NCBI RefSeq assembly: GCF_010915725.1
Contig: NZ_JAAIJR010000040.1
Location: 1-43,085 of the forward strand
Direction: 5' to 3'
Length of the DNA: 43,085 nt
From: Thiorhodococcus mannitoliphagus
Lineage (GTDB): Bacteria; Pseudomonadota; Gammaproteobacteria; Chromatiales; Chromatiaceae
Position numbers and translations under genes: made by a program. Below, piece after piece: positions 17,086-27,524 of this stretch (position 1 is the first letter of the stretch; each line of letters opens with the position of its first letter). The notes beneath the pieces were generated by a model. The model made no database searches. It was not told where the DNA came from and was given only the letters and a program-made list of their open reading frames with translations.

Positions 17086-18120
17086 ATGATTGAGCTTTGG
17101 AACGCGCTCCCGCTGGTGATCCAAATCCTTTTGAAGATCACCGCAATCCTCCTGCCGCTGCTGGGCATGGTGGCCTATTACACCTACGCCGAGCGTAAGG
17201 TCATCGGCTATATGCAGGTCCGCATCGGTCCGAACCGCGTCGGCTGGCGCGGTCTCTTGCAGCCCATCGCCGATGCGGTGAAGCTGATGATGAAAGAGAT
17301 CGTCATCCCCACCAAGGCGGACAAGACGCTCTTTCTGCTCGCGCCCATGATCACCATTGCGCCAGCCATGGCCGTTTGGGCGGTCTTTCCCTTCGATGAG
17401 GGACTGGTGCTGGCCGACATCAATGCCGGACTCCTCTACATCCTGGCCTTGAGTTCCGTGGGTGTCTACGGCGTCATCATCGCCGGTTGGGCCTCGAACT
17501 CGCGCTATGCGCTCTTGGGGTCCATGCGTGTCGCGGCTCAAATCGTCGCTTATGAGATCGCCATGGGCTTCGCCCTGGTCGGCGTGCTGGTCGCCGCAGG
17601 GAGCCTGAACCTGGGCGCCATCGTCGAGGCGCAGCAGGGCAATGTCCTCACCTGGTTCTGGCTGCCCTTGCTGCCGTTGTTCGGGGTCTACCTGATCTCC
17701 GGCGTCGCTGAGACCAACCGCGCGCCCTTCGACGTCGCCGAGGGCGAGTCCGAGATCGTGGCCGGCTTCCACGTGGAATATTCCGGCATGGCCTTCGCGG
17801 TCTTCTTCCTGGCCGAGTATGCCAACATGATCCTCATCGCGGCCCTGAGCGCCTTGCTCTTCATGGGCGGCTGGCTGTCGCCGCTGCCGCAGGGTTGGAC
17901 TGGAGGCATCTGGGTCCTGCAGGACGGCTTCCACTGGCTGCTGCTCAAGACCTTCTTCTTCATGTTCGTCTTCCTGTGGCTGCGGGCGACCTTTCCCCGC
18001 TACCGCTATGACCAGATCATGCGCCTGGGTTGGAAGGTCTTCATCCCGATCACGATCGTCTGGATCCTGGTCGTGGCGCTCGCGGTGGTCTATCGGCTAC
18101 CGCCCTGGTGGTCCGCTTGA
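17086..18120 (+). CDS. nuoH: NADH-quinone oxidoreductase subunit H
   Basis: NuoH (ND1) anchors the peripheral arm and forms the entrance of the quinone tunnel. The 344-aa protein has about eight transmembrane helices. It carries the conserved [20 protein letters not shown] loop, [40 protein letters not shown] and [20 protein letters not shown] blocks. The acidic residues of the E-channel (AETNRAPFD...EGESE) are present. It starts 31 bases after nuoG and ends 14 bases before nuoI. Confidence 0.98.
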   Translation: MIELWNALPLVIQILLKITAILLPLLGMVAYYTYAERKVIGYMQVRIGPNRVGWRGLLQPIADAVKLMMKEIVIPTKADKTLFLLAPMITIAPAMAVWAVFPFDEGLVLADINAGLLYILALSSVGVYGVIIAGWASNSRYALLGSMRVAAQIVAYEIAMGFALVGVLVAAGSLNLGAIVEAQQGNVLTWFWLPLLPLFGVYLISGVAETNRAPFDVAEGESEIVAGFHVEYSGMAFAVFFLAEYANMILIAALSALLFMGGWLSPLPQGWTGGIWVLQDGFHWLLLKTFFFMFVFLWLRATFPRYRYDQIMRLGWKVFIPITIVWILVVALAVVYRLPPWWSA

Positions 18121-18134
18121 CCCGGAGAGGAAGG

Positions 18135-18626
18135 ATGCTGAGAACCACACGCGATTACCTCCAAAGCCTGATGTTGACGGAGCTCTTCAAGGGGCTCCGT
18201 CTGACGGGCGGCTATCTCTTCAAGCGGAAGTTCACCGTCCAGTACCCCGAGGAGCGTGCGCCCATTTCGCCGCGCTTCCGTGGTCTGCATGCCTTGCGCC
18301 GCTACCCGAACGGCGAGGAGCGCTGCATCGCCTGCAAGCTCTGTGAGGCGGTTTGCCCCGCGCTTGCCATCACCATTGAGGCCGAGCCGCGCGAGGATGG
18401 GACGCGCCGCACGACGCGCTACGACATCGACCTTTTCAAGTGCATCTACTGCGGCTTTTGCGAAGAGTCCTGCCCGGTCGACTCCATCGTCGAGACCGGC
18501 GTCTACGAGTATCACTTCGAGAGCCGCGGCGAGAACATCATGACCAAGGACAAACTGCTGGCGATCGGTGACAAGTACGAAGCCGATATCGCGGCTGCCC
18601 GCGCTGCCGATGCGCCGTATCGCTAG
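18135..18626 (+). CDS. nuoI: NADH-quinone oxidoreductase subunit I
   Basis: NuoI (TYKY) carries [4Fe-4S] clusters N6a and N6b that pass electrons to N2. The 163-aa protein has two ferredoxin-type motifs: Cys64, 67, 70, 74 in [12 protein letters not shown] and Cys103, 106, 109, 113 in [12 protein letters not shown]. The N-terminal amphipathic region ([20 protein letters not shown]) lies against the membrane. ATG at 18135 behind GGAGAGGAAGG was chosen. An upstream in-frame ATG would lie inside nuoH and give an unrelated extension. Confidence 0.97.
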   Translation: MLRTTRDYLQSLMLTELFKGLRLTGGYLFKRKFTVQYPEERAPISPRFRGLHALRRYPNGEERCIACKLCEAVCPALAITIEAEPREDGTRRTTRYDIDLFKCIYCGFCEESCPVDSIVETGVYEYHFESRGENIMTKDKLLAIGDKYEADIAAARAADAPYR

Positions 18627-18655
18627 ATGCGCCCTGTCGCCAAACGAGAAGAAAT

Positions 18656-19309
18656 ATGGGCTTTGAAAAATTCCTCTTCTACGTCTTCGCGCTAATAACC
18701 CTATGGGCCGCGGGGATGGTGATTACGCGGAAGAACCCGGTCCATTCGGTCCTCTTCCTGGTGCTCGCCTTCGTCAGCAGCGCGGCGCTTTGGCTGTTGC
18801 TGGAGGCTGAGTTCCTAGGCATCGTCCTGGTGCTGGTCTATGTCGGTGCCGTCATGGTGCTCTTCCTCTTCGTGATCATGATGCTCGATATCGACATCGC
18901 CACGCTGAGGGCCGGGTTCATCCGTTACCTACCGATCGGGATCCTGATCACGGCGGTCATGGCCGTCGAGATCTTCCTCATCGTCGGGCCAAGCAATTTC
19001 GGTCTCGAGGCCTTCCCTGCGCCCGAGCCTGCTGCCGCAGATGCCAGCAACGCCGCGGATTTGGGGCGCGTGCTCTACACCCTCTACTTGTACCCGGTGG
19101 AGATCGCCGCTGTGATCCTCTTGGTCGCGATCGTCGCGGCCATCCGTTTGACACTGCGACGCCGCCCGGAGACCAAATTCGTGGATCCGTCGCGTCAGGT
19201 ACGGGTCAAGAAGGGGCCCAGGCGGATCCGGCTCGTTAAGATGGCTGCGGAAGTCGCGGTTCCGGCCGCAGTTAGCAGTGCTCAGCCTGGGGTGGAGGAG
19301 AACTCATGA
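18656..19309 (+). CDS. nuoJ: NADH-quinone oxidoreductase subunit J
   Basis: NuoJ (ND6) is a membrane subunit with a pi-bulge helix involved in coupling. The 217-aa protein has five transmembrane helices. [20 protein letters not shown] and the conserved [20 protein letters not shown] segment (third helix, about 52-75) are clear. The C-terminal region after about residue 165 is a basic then Ala/Val-rich tail ([20 protein letters not shown]), longer than in some homologues. It overlaps nuoK by 4 bases (ATGA). Confidence 0.96.
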   Translation: MGFEKFLFYVFALITLWAAGMVITRKNPVHSVLFLVLAFVSSAALWLLLEAEFLGIVLVLVYVGAVMVLFLFVIMMLDIDIATLRAGFIRYLPIGILITAVMAVEIFLIVGPSNFGLEAFPAPEPAAADASNAADLGRVLYTLYLYPVEIAAVILLVAIVAAIRLTLRRRPETKFVDPSRQVRVKKGPRRIRLVKMAAEVAVPAAVSSAQPGVEENS

Positions 19310-19611
19310 TCGCGCTTTCGGACTACCTGATCCTGGGGGGGCTGCTCTTCTCCATCGCCGTCGCGGGGATCTTCCTCAACCGGAAGAACGTCATCCTGCT
19401 GCTGATGTGCATCGAGCTGATGCTGCTCGCGGTGAATATGAACTTCGTCGCCTTTTCCCATTTTCTCGGCGACATGACGGGGCAGGTCTTCGTCTTCTTC
19501 ATACTCACGGTCGCTGCGGCTGAGGCCGCCATCGGCCTGGCTATTCTGGTGGTCCTGTTCCGCAACCGGAAGACCATCAACGTCGAGGACTTGGATGCGC
19601 TGAAGGGATGA
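19306..19611 (+). CDS. nuoK: NADH-quinone oxidoreductase subunit K
   Basis: NuoK (ND4L) is a small proton-pathway subunit. The 101-aa protein has three transmembrane helices. The two conserved membrane glutamates lie in [20 protein letters not shown] (about residue 36) and [20 protein letters not shown] (about residue 72). The ATG overlaps the nuoJ stop as ATGA. It is separated from nuoL by 70 bases. Confidence 0.97.
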   Translation: MIALSDYLILGGLLFSIAVAGIFLNRKNVILLLMCIELMLLAVNMNFVAFSHFLGDMTGQVFVFFILTVAAAEAAIGLAILVVLFRNRKTINVEDLDALKG

Positions 19612-19681
19612 GGAGCGAGCCGAGCGTCCGAAGGCTTCTTGCCCCGTCCACTTACGCTAGCGAAAGAGCCGATACCAGAAG

Positions 19682-21688
19682 ATGGAAAACGTCTACATAA
19701 CCATTGTGCTCGCGCCGCTCATCGGCGCCATCGTTGCCGGATTCTTCGGTGGCCGAATCGGTCGCCGGGGCGCGCATTCGGTCACCATTGGCGGTGTGGC
19801 CGTCGCGGCTGTACTCTCGCTCTGGGTGCTGTCTCGCTTCATCTGGGGCGATGCGGCCGTCTTCAACGACGCCGTCTATACCTGGATGGTCTCCGACGGG
19901 ATCCGCTTCGAAGTCGGCTTCCTGGTCGACAAGCTGACTGCCGTCATGATGGCGACGGTGAGCTTCGTCTCGCTCATGGTGCATATCTATACCATCGGTT
20001 ACATGGCCGATGACGAGCACAACTGGCCGCACGGGGCGCTCTCCGGCAAGAACAGTTATCAGCGCTTCTTCAGCTATATCTCGCTGTTCACCTTCTCCAT
20101 GCTGATGCTGGTCATGTCGAACAACTTCATGCAGTTGTTCTTCGGCTGGGAGGCGGTCGGCCTGGTCTCTTACCTTTTGATCGGCTTTTGGTCGACGCGC
20201 GAGAGCGCCATCTTCGCGAACCTCAAGGCCTTCTTGGTCAACCGCGTTGGCGACTTCGGGTTCATCCTGGGCATCGCCGCCGTCGGCATGTATTTCGGCT
20301 CGATGGACTACGCGGAGGTCTTCGCCGCCGCGCCCGAGCATGCGGATACCCAGGTCCAGGTCTTCGGCGGTGTCTCGCTGATGACGCTGATCTGCATCTT
20401 GCTCTTCATTGGCGCCATGGGTAAGTCCGCGCAGGTTCCTCTGCACGTTTGGCTACCGGACTCCATGGAGGGTCCAACCCCAATCTCCGCGCTCATCCAC
20501 GCCGCGACCATGGTCACCGCGGGCGTCTTTATGGTGGCGCGCATGTCGCCGCTCTACGAACTCTCGGAGACGGCGCTCAGCTTCGTGCTCATCATCGGCG
20601 CGACCACGGCCTTCTTCATGGGCCTCATCGGCCTGGTGCAGAACGACATCAAGCGCGTGGTCGCCTACTCGACACTTTCCCAGCTTGGCTACATGGTCAC
20701 CGCCTTGGGTGCCTCGGCCTACGCCGCGGGCATCTTCCATCTCATGACCCACGCCTTCTTCAAGGCACTGCTCTTCCTGGCGGCAGGCTCGGTCATCATC
20801 GCCATGCACCACAAGCAGGACATTCGGGACATGGGTGGCCTCTGGAGGCGCATGCCGCTGACCTGGGTGACTGCGCTCCTGGGGAGCCTTGCGCTGATCG
20901 GCTTCCCCGGCTTCTCTGGCTTCTTCTCCAAGGATGCCATCATCGAGGCGGTTGGGGCCTCGCATGTGGCCGGGTCCGGCTATGCCTCGTTGTTATTGAC
21001 CGCCGGGGTCTTCGTGACCGCGCTCTACAGCTTCCGGATGTACTACCTGGTCTTCCACGGCCGGGAACGGATGGACGAGCACACCAAGCACCACCTTCAC
21101 GAGTCACCCTGGGTCGTCACTTTGCCGCTGGTGCTGCTGGCGATTCCGTCCGTCTTCATCGGCTGGTACACCATCGAGCCCATGCTGGTGAACGACTGGT
21201 GGGTCTCCGGCGATTGGAATCCCATCGTCGTCGCCCATGATCACGACACCCTGCACCACCTGCGCGAGCACTGGGAGGGGCAGGCGGCCTTCGTGCATCA
21301 CGGTCTCGGCGCGCTGCCATTCGTCCTGGCCGCGACTGGGCTGACCTTGGCCACGATCATCTGGTGGCTGTTCCACAAGTGGAATCCGCGCATCGACGAG
21401 CAGCTCCAAGCCCTGGGCGGCCCGGTGACGCGCATCCTGCAGGACAAGTACGGCTTCGATGACTTCAATCAGCGTGTCTTTGCCGGCGGCAGCCGCAGCC
21501 TGGGCCGCGTGCTCTGGACCACCGGCGATCGCGCAGTGATCGACGGCGCCATCGTCAATGGCTCAGCGCGCTCGGTTGGTCGAATGGCGCAACGCTTCCG
21601 TCATCTGCAGACCGGTTACCTCTATCACTATGCTATTGCGATGATCGTCGGGCTGGTTGGCCTCCTGACGCTCTTCGTAACGCTTTGA
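19682..21688 (+). CDS. nuoL: NADH-quinone oxidoreductase subunit L
   Basis: NuoL (ND5) is the distal antiporter-like proton-pumping subunit with the long lateral helix. The 668-aa protein has roughly 16 transmembrane helices. Hallmarks include FFGWEAVGLVSYLLIGFW (the conserved Glu of TM5) and GAMGKSAQVPLHVWLPDSME (the TM7 Lys), then GPTPISALIHAATMVTAGVF and DIKRVVAYSTLSQLGYMVTA. FFKALLFLAAGSVIIAMHH and the lateral helix region near the C-terminus (after about residue 520) are also present. nuoM follows after 22 bases. Confidence 0.98.
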   Translation: MENVYITIVLAPLIGAIVAGFFGGRIGRRGAHSVTIGGVAVAAVLSLWVLSRFIWGDAAVFNDAVYTWMVSDGIRFEVGFLVDKLTAVMMATVSFVSLMVHIYTIGYMADDEHNWPHGALSGKNSYQRFFSYISLFTFSMLMLVMSNNFMQLFFGWEAVGLVSYLLIGFWSTRESAIFANLKAFLVNRVGDFGFILGIAAVGMYFGSMDYAEVFAAAPEHADTQVQVFGGVSLMTLICILLFIGAMGKSAQVPLHVWLPDSMEGPTPISALIHAATMVTAGVFMVARMSPLYELSETALSFVLIIGATTAFFMGLIGLVQNDIKRVVAYSTLSQLGYMVTALGASAYAAGIFHLMTHAFFKALLFLAAGSVIIAMHHKQDIRDMGGLWRRMPLTWVTALLGSLALIGFPGFSGFFSKDAIIEAVGASHVAGSGYASLLLTAGVFVTALYSFRMYYLVFHGRERMDEHTKHHLHESPWVVTLPLVLLAIPSVFIGWYTIEPMLVNDWWVSGDWNPIVVAHDHDTLHHLREHWEGQAAFVHHGLGALPFVLAATGLTLATIIWWLFHKWNPRIDEQLQALGGPVTRILQDKYGFDDFNQRVFAGGSRSLGRVLWTTGDRAVIDGAIVNGSARSVGRMAQRFRHLQTGYLYHYAIAMIVGLVGLLTLFVTL

Positions 21689-21710
21689 CGCCGAACGGAG
21701 GCGACCCAGC

Positions 21711-23291
21711 ATGAATGAGCTTCCCCTGCTGACGCTGACGATTTGGCTGCCGATCATCGGTGGTCTGGTCGTCCTGGCCAGCGGCGACAAGGAGAAGGAA
21801 CTGTCCAAGTGGACGGCTCTGGCCTTCGCGATCCTGACCTTCGTCGTCAGTCTCGGACTTTGGATCGGCTTCGATTCCAGCACCGCCGAGATGCAGTTCG
21901 TCGAGCGCGCGGCCTGGATCCCTAGCTTCAATGTCGAGTATTACTTGGGTGTCGACGGCATCTCCATGCCGCTGATCGTCCTCACCACCTTCATCACCAT
22001 TTTCGTGGTGATCGCGGGCTGGGAGGTCATCACCTATAAGCCGACCCAGTACCTTGCGGCCTTTCTGATCATGGAAGGCGTCATGGTGGGCGTCTTCTCT
22101 GCTTTGGATGCCGTGCTCTTCTATGTCTTCTGGGAGGCGATGCTGATCCCGATGTTCATCATCATCGGGGTCTGGGGAGGGCCGAACCGGGTCTACGCGA
22201 CCATCAAGTTCTTCCTCTACACCTTCTTCGGCTCGGTCTTCATGCTGATCGCGCTGATCTACATGTACTTCCAGTCCGGCAGTTTCAGCATCCTGGATTT
22301 CCATACGCTGGAACTCGGGATGAAGGCGCAGACCCTCATCTTCATCGCCTTCCTACTCGCCTTCGCGGTCAAGGTGCCCATGTTCCCGGTGCACACCTGG
22401 CTGCCGGACGCGCACGTCGAGGCTCCGACGGGCGGCTCGGTGATCCTGGCGGCGATCATGCTGAAGATCGGCGGCTATGGCTTCCTGCGCTTCTCGCTGC
22501 CCATCACGCCGGATGCGAGTGCCTCGCTGGATTGGCTCATCATCGCCCTGTCGCTCATCGCCATCGTCTACATCGGCTTCGTCGCGCTGGTGCAGCAGGA
22601 CATGAAGAAGCTGATCGCCTATTCGTCGATCGCTCACATGGGCTTTGTGACCCTGGGCTTCTTCATCGTCTTCACCATCGTGATGAATCCCAATGTCTCG
22701 GGTGGCTCCGTCATGGGCATCGAGGGCGGCATGGTGCAGATGATCTCGCACGGCTTCATCTCCGGGGCGCTCTTCCTCTGTGTCGGTGTGCTCTATGATC
22801 GTGTCCATTCGCGCGAGATCGCCGACTACGGCGGCGTCATCAACACCATGCCTTGGTTCGGCGCCTTCATGGTCTATTTCGCCATGGCCAACGCGGGCCT
22901 GCCCGGCACCTCCGGTTTCGTCGGCGAGTTCATGGTGATCCTGGCGACCTTCCGGGCCGATTTCTGGTGGGCCGTTCTCGCGGCGACGACGCTGGTCCTG
23001 GCCGCTGCCTTTACCCTGTGGATGGTCAAGCGGGTCGTCTTCGGCGAGGTGAAGAACGACAAGGTCGCCGCACTAGGCGATCTCAATCTTCGCGAGCGGA
23101 TCAACCTGGGCGTGCTGGCGGCCGCGGTGCTGGCGCTCGGTCTCTGGCCCGCGCCGCTGATGAATGTCATGCATGCGACGGTTGAGAACCTGGTCGAGCA
23201 GGTCAGGGTCTGCAAACTGCCCGCCGCCGAACGCGGCGACTGCGTGCTTCCCGTGTCTGAACGGGTGGCCTTGAGCCTGAATCAGGAATAG
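21711..23291 (+). CDS. nuoM: NADH-quinone oxidoreductase subunit M
   Basis: NuoM (ND4) is the middle antiporter-like proton-pumping subunit. The 526-aa protein has about 14 transmembrane helices. FYVFWEAMLIPMFIIIGVWG holds the key Glu of TM5, and AFAVKVPMFPVHTWLPDAHV the TM7 Lys. EAPTGGSVILAAIMLKIGGY and DMKKLIAYSSIAHMGFVTLG are further signatures. The C-terminus (VRVCKLPAAERGDCVLPVSE) is a hydrophilic extension with two cysteines that I do not associate with the usual family end. nuoN starts 50 bases later. Confidence 0.98.
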   Translation: MNELPLLTLTIWLPIIGGLVVLASGDKEKELSKWTALAFAILTFVVSLGLWIGFDSSTAEMQFVERAAWIPSFNVEYYLGVDGISMPLIVLTTFITIFVVIAGWEVITYKPTQYLAAFLIMEGVMVGVFSALDAVLFYVFWEAMLIPMFIIIGVWGGPNRVYATIKFFLYTFFGSVFMLIALIYMYFQSGSFSILDFHTLELGMKAQTLIFIAFLLAFAVKVPMFPVHTWLPDAHVEAPTGGSVILAAIMLKIGGYGFLRFSLPITPDASASLDWLIIALSLIAIVYIGFVALVQQDMKKLIAYSSIAHMGFVTLGFFIVFTIVMNPNVSGGSVMGIEGGMVQMISHGFISGALFLCVGVLYDRVHSREIADYGGVINTMPWFGAFMVYFAMANAGLPGTSGFVGEFMVILATFRADFWWAVLAATTLVLAAAFTLWMVKRVVFGEVKNDKVAALGDLNLRERINLGVLAAAVLALGLWPAPLMNVMHATVENLVEQVRVCKLPAAERGDCVLPVSERVALSLNQE

Positions 23292-23341
23292 TGCCGCGGC
23301 CATTGCCGACGCATCGAGCCTAATCGAATCGGACTAAGAAC

Positions 23342-24781
23342 ATGCATTTCGACGCCGCCAATCTGATCCCGATCCTGCCGGAGATCACGCTCCTGATCAC
23401 CGCGAGCCTGGTCCTCATGGTCGATCTCTATCTCAAGGAGCACGAAAAGGGGCTCAATCACACCCTGACACTGATCGGCATCGCCATCGCGATCGTCCTG
23501 ACCGGGGCCGTCGGCGGGGGTGAGCCTCAGGTCTTCTTTGACGGCAACCTCATTCGCGACGACATCAGCGATCTGCTCAAGGGCGCCATCCTCATCGTTA
23601 GCCTCTTGGCATTCGTCTATGTCCGCGCCTGGCTCCAGGATCGCGGCATGCTGGTCGGCGAGTTCTACGTGCTGGGCCTCTTCGCGATTCTCGGGATGCT
23701 CATCATGGTCTCGGCCAACAGCTTCCTGCCGCTCTATCTCGGTTTGGAACTGCAGGCCCTCTCGCTCTATGCCCTCGTCGCCTTCGACCGCGACTCAAAG
23801 AAGGGCGCCGAGGCGGCCATGAAGTACTTCGTGCTGGGTGCGCTGGGCTCCGGCATGCTGCTCTACGGCGTTTCCATGATCTATGGCGCGACCGGATCCA
23901 TCGAGTTCGCGCCTGTCGCACAGGCCGTGGCGGAGCAGGGCATGTCCAATAAGGTGCTGGTGTTCGGCATCGCCTTCCTGGTGATTGGGATTGGCTTCAA
24001 GTTCGGTGCCGTGCCCTTCCATATGTGGGTCCCCGACATCTATGAGGGCGCGCCAACCCCCTCGGTGCTCATCCTCGGCAGCGCGCCCAAGATCGCCGCT
24101 TTTGCACTCGCCATCCGTATGCTGGTCGATGGCTTGGGCAGCTTGCATCCGGATTGGCATCAGATGCTGGTCATCCTGGCCGTGCTCTCCATGGGCTTGG
24201 GTAATCTGGTCGCCATCGCGCAATCGAACATCAAGCGCATGCTGGCCTATTCGACCATTTCTCATGTCGGCTTCATCTTCTTGGGGTTGCTGGCTGGGTC
24301 GGAGCAAGGCTATGCCTCCGCGATGTTCTACTCCATCGTCTACGCCGTCATGGCGGCAGGTGCCTTCGGGATTCTGCTGATCCTCAGCCGCGAGGGTTTC
24401 GACGCGGAGCGGCTCGAAGATCTGAAGGGGCTGAACGATCGCGATGCCTGGTATGCAGCCATGATGGCGCTCGTCATGTTCTCCATGGCTGGTGTGCCGC
24501 CGACCGTTGGCTTCATGGCGAAGCTGCTGGTGCTCGAGGCCGTGGTGCGCGTCGATATGGTGTGGCTTGCGCTCGTCGCCGTCTTCTTCTCCATCATTGG
24601 TGCCTTCTACTATCTGCGTGTCGTCAAGTTCATCTACTTTGACAAGCCAGCCGACGACGCACCCCTGCTGGTGACCACCGGCGGCGTACGTGTCGCCATG
24701 TCCATCAACGGGCTTGTCTTGCTCGCGCTCGGCGTCTTTCCGGCGGCCTTGCTAACGCTCTGCCAGGACGCCTTTGCCTGA
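23342..24781 (+). CDS. nuoN: NADH-quinone oxidoreductase subunit N
   Basis: NuoN (ND2) is the third antiporter-like subunit, closest to the NuoH end. The 479-aa protein has about 14 transmembrane helices. YLGLELQALSLYALVAFDRD carries the TM5 Glu, and KFGAVPFHMWVPDIYEGAPT the TM7 Lys region. SNIKRMLAYSTISHVGFIFL and MFSMAGVPPTVGFMAKLLVL are also typical. It completes the set nuoA-N in canonical order, so complex I is encoded in full. A 9-bp inverted repeat (24823-24831 and 24849-24857) follows the stop and may be a weak terminator. Confidence 0.98.
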   Translation: MHFDAANLIPILPEITLLITASLVLMVDLYLKEHEKGLNHTLTLIGIAIAIVLTGAVGGGEPQVFFDGNLIRDDISDLLKGAILIVSLLAFVYVRAWLQDRGMLVGEFYVLGLFAILGMLIMVSANSFLPLYLGLELQALSLYALVAFDRDSKKGAEAAMKYFVLGALGSGMLLYGVSMIYGATGSIEFAPVAQAVAEQGMSNKVLVFGIAFLVIGIGFKFGAVPFHMWVPDIYEGAPTPSVLILGSAPKIAAFALAIRMLVDGLGSLHPDWHQMLVILAVLSMGLGNLVAIAQSNIKRMLAYSTISHVGFIFLGLLAGSEQGYASAMFYSIVYAVMAAGAFGILLILSREGFDAERLEDLKGLNDRDAWYAAMMALVMFSMAGVPPTVGFMAKLLVLEAVVRVDMVWLALVAVFFSIIGAFYYLRVVKFIYFDKPADDAPLLVTTGGVRVAMSINGLVLLALGVFPAALLTLCQDAFA

Positions 24782-24822
24782 GGGCAAGGGGCTTTCAGCA
24801 CTGCTCAGGGGCAGGCCTGCGG

Positions 24823-24857
24823 AACTCGCTCGCCGATCCCGAGCACCTGAGCGAGTT
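24823..24857 (+). terminator. hairpin after nuoN, possible terminator
   Basis: AACTCGCTC and GAGCGAGTT form a perfect 9-bp stem with a 17-base loop, 41 bases past the nuoN stop. There is no T-run after it, so it may only be a partial terminator or an RNA-stabilising hairpin. Confidence 0.4.
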
Positions 24858-24926
24858 GTCTCCGCCTAGCCGCGCAAGCTACCATGGCCACTTTCGTTCT
24901 ACGCCTTCGATAAGTGGAGTTGGAGC

Positions 24927-25802
24927 ATGTTTCGCGGCAGCATCGTTGCGCTCGTTACCCCCATGCACGCAGAGGGGGAGGTCGATGACGCGAGCCTGAA
25001 ACGTCTCGTCGATTTTCATGTGTCCGAGGGAACGGTCGCCATCGTCTCCGTTGGCACGACCGGCGAGTCCGCGACCCTGGACGAGGACGAGCACTGCGCG
25101 GTGATTCGCCGGACCGTCGAGCTGACTGCGGGGCGGATCCCGGTCATCGCTGGAACGGGCGCCAACTCGACGCGCGAGGCCATCCTGCTCACGCGCTGCG
25201 CCAAAGAAGCAGGCGCGGACGCCGCGCTCCTGGTCACGCCCTACTACAACAAGCCCACCCAAGAGGGGCTCTATCTCCATCACAAGGCCATCGCCGAGGC
25301 CGTCGACATTCCCCAGATCCTCTACAACGTTCCCGGTCGGACCGCCTGTGATATGCAGCCGGAGACCGTGGCGCGGCTCGCCGAGGTCGACAACATCATC
25401 GGCGTGAAGGAGGCAACGGGAGACCTGAGCCGCGTGCGGATGATCCGCGAGCGCTGCGGTCCGGATTTCGCGATCTACAGTGGGGATGACGCGACCGGGT
25501 GCGAGTTTATGCTGCTCGGCGGCGACGGCGTGATCTCGGTGACCTCCAACCTTGCGCCGCGCCAAATGCAGGATATGTGCGAGGCCGCCCTGCGTGGTGA
25601 CCGCGAGCGCGCGCTAGCCATCAACGCCAAACTCGATCCGCTCCATCACGACCTCTTCGTGCAGTCGAATCCCATTCCCGTAAAATGGGCAGTCGCCGAG
25701 ATGGGCCTGTGTTCGAAAGGGATTCGCCTGCCGTTGACCTGGCTGAGCGATGATTGCCACGAAAGAGTCCGCCGCGCCATGAGCCATGCAGGTCTGCTCT
25801 GA
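24927..25802 (+). CDS. dapA: 4-hydroxy-tetrahydrodipicolinate synthase
   Basis: DapA condenses pyruvate with aspartate semialdehyde in the first committed step of lysine and diaminopimelate synthesis. The 291-aa TIM-barrel protein has the Schiff-base Lys161 in [10 protein letters not shown] and Tyr133 and Arg138 in [10 protein letters not shown]. The substrate-binding threonines are in GTTGESATL (Thr44-Thr45). The ATG is preceded by GGAGTTGGAG. It is followed by bamC, the common dapA-bamC order of gammaproteobacteria. Length and motifs are standard. Confidence 0.98.
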   Translation: MFRGSIVALVTPMHAEGEVDDASLKRLVDFHVSEGTVAIVSVGTTGESATLDEDEHCAVIRRTVELTAGRIPVIAGTGANSTREAILLTRCAKEAGADAALLVTPYYNKPTQEGLYLHHKAIAEAVDIPQILYNVPGRTACDMQPETVARLAEVDNIIGVKEATGDLSRVRMIRERCGPDFAIYSGDDATGCEFMLLGGDGVISVTSNLAPRQMQDMCEAALRGDRERALAINAKLDPLHHDLFVQSNPIPVKWAVAEMGLCSKGIRLPLTWLSDDCHERVRRAMSHAGLL

Positions 25803-25851
25803 GGCTTGGGGCGCTGATGAGCGCTGGATGGCCACTGCCATTGAGATAACC

Positions 25852-27048
25852 ATGATTCTTAGACCGCGTTTCAAGCGCCTTACCCTGCTCGCGACCTTGG
25901 TGGTGCTCGCCCAGCTCATGGGCTGTAGCTCAAGTTCGATCAGTGATGCCGTGCCGGATCAGCGGCTCGTGTACAAACAGCAACGCGAGGCCGCCGACAA
26001 TCTCGAGATCCCGCCAGACCTGACTGCGGGAACTTACAATGACGCGCTCGACATCCCGGATGGCAGCGGTGCCCCGACCACATACTCCGAGTACAGCGGA
26101 GGCCGTGCGCAACGCCAACGCGTCGCCACCAGCGGAGACGTCCTGCCTGAGGTTCCGAGCGTCGAGCTGAAGCGGCGCGGTAACGATCGCTGGATCCAGG
26201 CCGATGCCTCCCCGCAAGCCATTTGGCCCAAGGCGGTCTCCTTTTGGCGTCAGCAGGGGATTCTCCTCGTCGAGCAGGATCCAACCATTGGGCTGATGCG
26301 GACCGACTGGCTGGACAACCGCGCGGAGATTCGCAAGGACTTCGTGACACGCATGGTCAGCAAGGTCGTCGAGGGCGCCTATTCCACGTCGACGCGGGAT
26401 CAATACACGCTGAGGATCGAGAAAGGGGTCAAGGCCGGGACGACGGACATCCATTTGACGCAGCGCGGCATGACCGAGCGCTTGGTGACCAACGCCATCG
26501 GAGACGGCAGTCGCACCATCTGGGAGCCCAGCGGGACAGACACGGAGAAAGAGGCCGAGATGCTGCGTCGGCTGATGGTCTACCTCGGTGCCTCGCAGCA
26601 GCGTGCCTCGACGGCCGTCGCCGCGACGGGTGACAGTGCTGCGCCGGCGGGTCCAAATGCACGCTTGGTGACCGAGGGCGGTGTCCCAGTGCTGGTGCTC
26701 TCCGAGGAATATCGGAGCGCGTGGCGCAGGACTGGGCTGGCGCTGGATCGCGCGGGCTTTGCCGTCGAGGACCGCAACCAGAGCAGTGGCGTCTACTATG
26801 TGCGCTACGCCGGCCGGCGTGGCCCCGAGGGCGGGCCACCTCCGCGCGGCGAGAAGAAGCCGGGTATGCTCTCTCGCCTGGCCTTCTGGCGTAAGGATGA
26901 CGATCCCGACAAGGTGCGTAAGTACCAAATCAAGGTCACGGGGGATGGTGCGGAGTCGCGCGTGACCGTGCTTGATGAGAATGGCAAGCCTGAGCAGTCG
27001 GCAAACGGTCAGCGCATTCTCGCCCTGATGCAACAGCACATGCGCTAG
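25852..27048 (+). CDS. bamC: outer membrane protein assembly factor BamC (lipoprotein)
   Basis: BamC is an accessory lipoprotein of the BAM complex that inserts beta-barrel proteins into the outer membrane. From the chosen start MILRPRFKRLTLLATLVVLA the signal peptide leads to a lipobox LMGC with Cys25 as the lipidated residue. An extended region then follows (DQRLVYKQQREAADNLEIPP, DLTAGTYNDALDIP), typical of the BamD-binding N-terminus. Two helix-grip domains come next (about 110-240 and 280-398). The protein is 398 aa, somewhat longer than E. coli BamC (344). The upstream in-frame ATGs inside the dapA end give no signal peptide at the right place, so the start at 25852 is preferred although its ribosome site is weak. 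Confidence 0.92.
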   Translation: MILRPRFKRLTLLATLVVLAQLMGCSSSSISDAVPDQRLVYKQQREAADNLEIPPDLTAGTYNDALDIPDGSGAPTTYSEYSGGRAQRQRVATSGDVLPEVPSVELKRRGNDRWIQADASPQAIWPKAVSFWRQQGILLVEQDPTIGLMRTDWLDNRAEIRKDFVTRMVSKVVEGAYSTSTRDQYTLRIEKGVKAGTTDIHLTQRGMTERLVTNAIGDGSRTIWEPSGTDTEKEAEMLRRLMVYLGASQQRASTAVAATGDSAAPAGPNARLVTEGGVPVLVLSEEYRSAWRRTGLALDRAGFAVEDRNQSSGVYYVRYAGRRGPEGGPPPRGEKKPGMLSRLAFWRKDDDPDKVRKYQIKVTGDGAESRVTVLDENGKPEQSANGQRILALMQQHMR

Positions 27049-27057
27049 GTCTTTCTT

Positions 27058-27091
27058 CCCCGGTCCTCGCGACTTCGCTCAGGGACCGGGG
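27058..27091 (+). terminator. hairpin after bamC, possible terminator
   Basis: CCCCGGTCC (27058-27066) and GGACCGGGG (27083-27091) form a perfect 9-bp GC-rich stem with a 16-base loop, just after the bamC stop. The following bases (CGTCTT) are only weakly T-rich. It could also act on convergent transcription from opcA. Confidence 0.45.
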
Positions 27092-27524
27092 CGTCTTGGC
27101 TCCATCTGCCCTTGGGGCCGCATTCGAAGCCCTTCTGCGCATATGTTGTCCCACCATTGACACTCTAGATCGCTGAAAATCCATATGCTTCTTCCGCACG
27201 CGATTGCCTGCCCTTGTTCCACGGCAGATGGCCGGTGGGACGCGCGTGCCGAGTGTTTGACGTCGACATCGTCTGTTCCCTCCGAGGGTTTGAGCAAATA
27301 GCAGTGGCGACCATTCAGTTTCGAGGGACGGTTTCCGACCCAGATCAGCCACTGAGCCAGGCCACCCGACTGACCGGCGTGCCGTAACAGCGGTCGGCCG
27401 CGCTCGCGAGGCAAATGTCCGCTGTAGCCCAATCACCATAGAGTGCCCTAGGCTTCATCTCGCCAACACCATGCAAGCCTCAACCCCTCCGATCTGCTTG
27501 CGTCAGGCGGTGGCGCCTACAGGC
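27092..27524. other. intergenic stretch between convergent bamC and opcA
   Basis: About 430 bases with no gene I can support. A minus-strand frame at 27079-27432 is open, but its product matches nothing I know. It may be a remnant of a mobile element or simply non-coding. Confidence 0.4.

Noticed and set aside
27079-27432. Open frame of 117 codons on the minus strand between bamC and opcA
   Set aside because: No recognisable protein, odd composition, no ribosome site and position between convergent genes; treated as non-coding.
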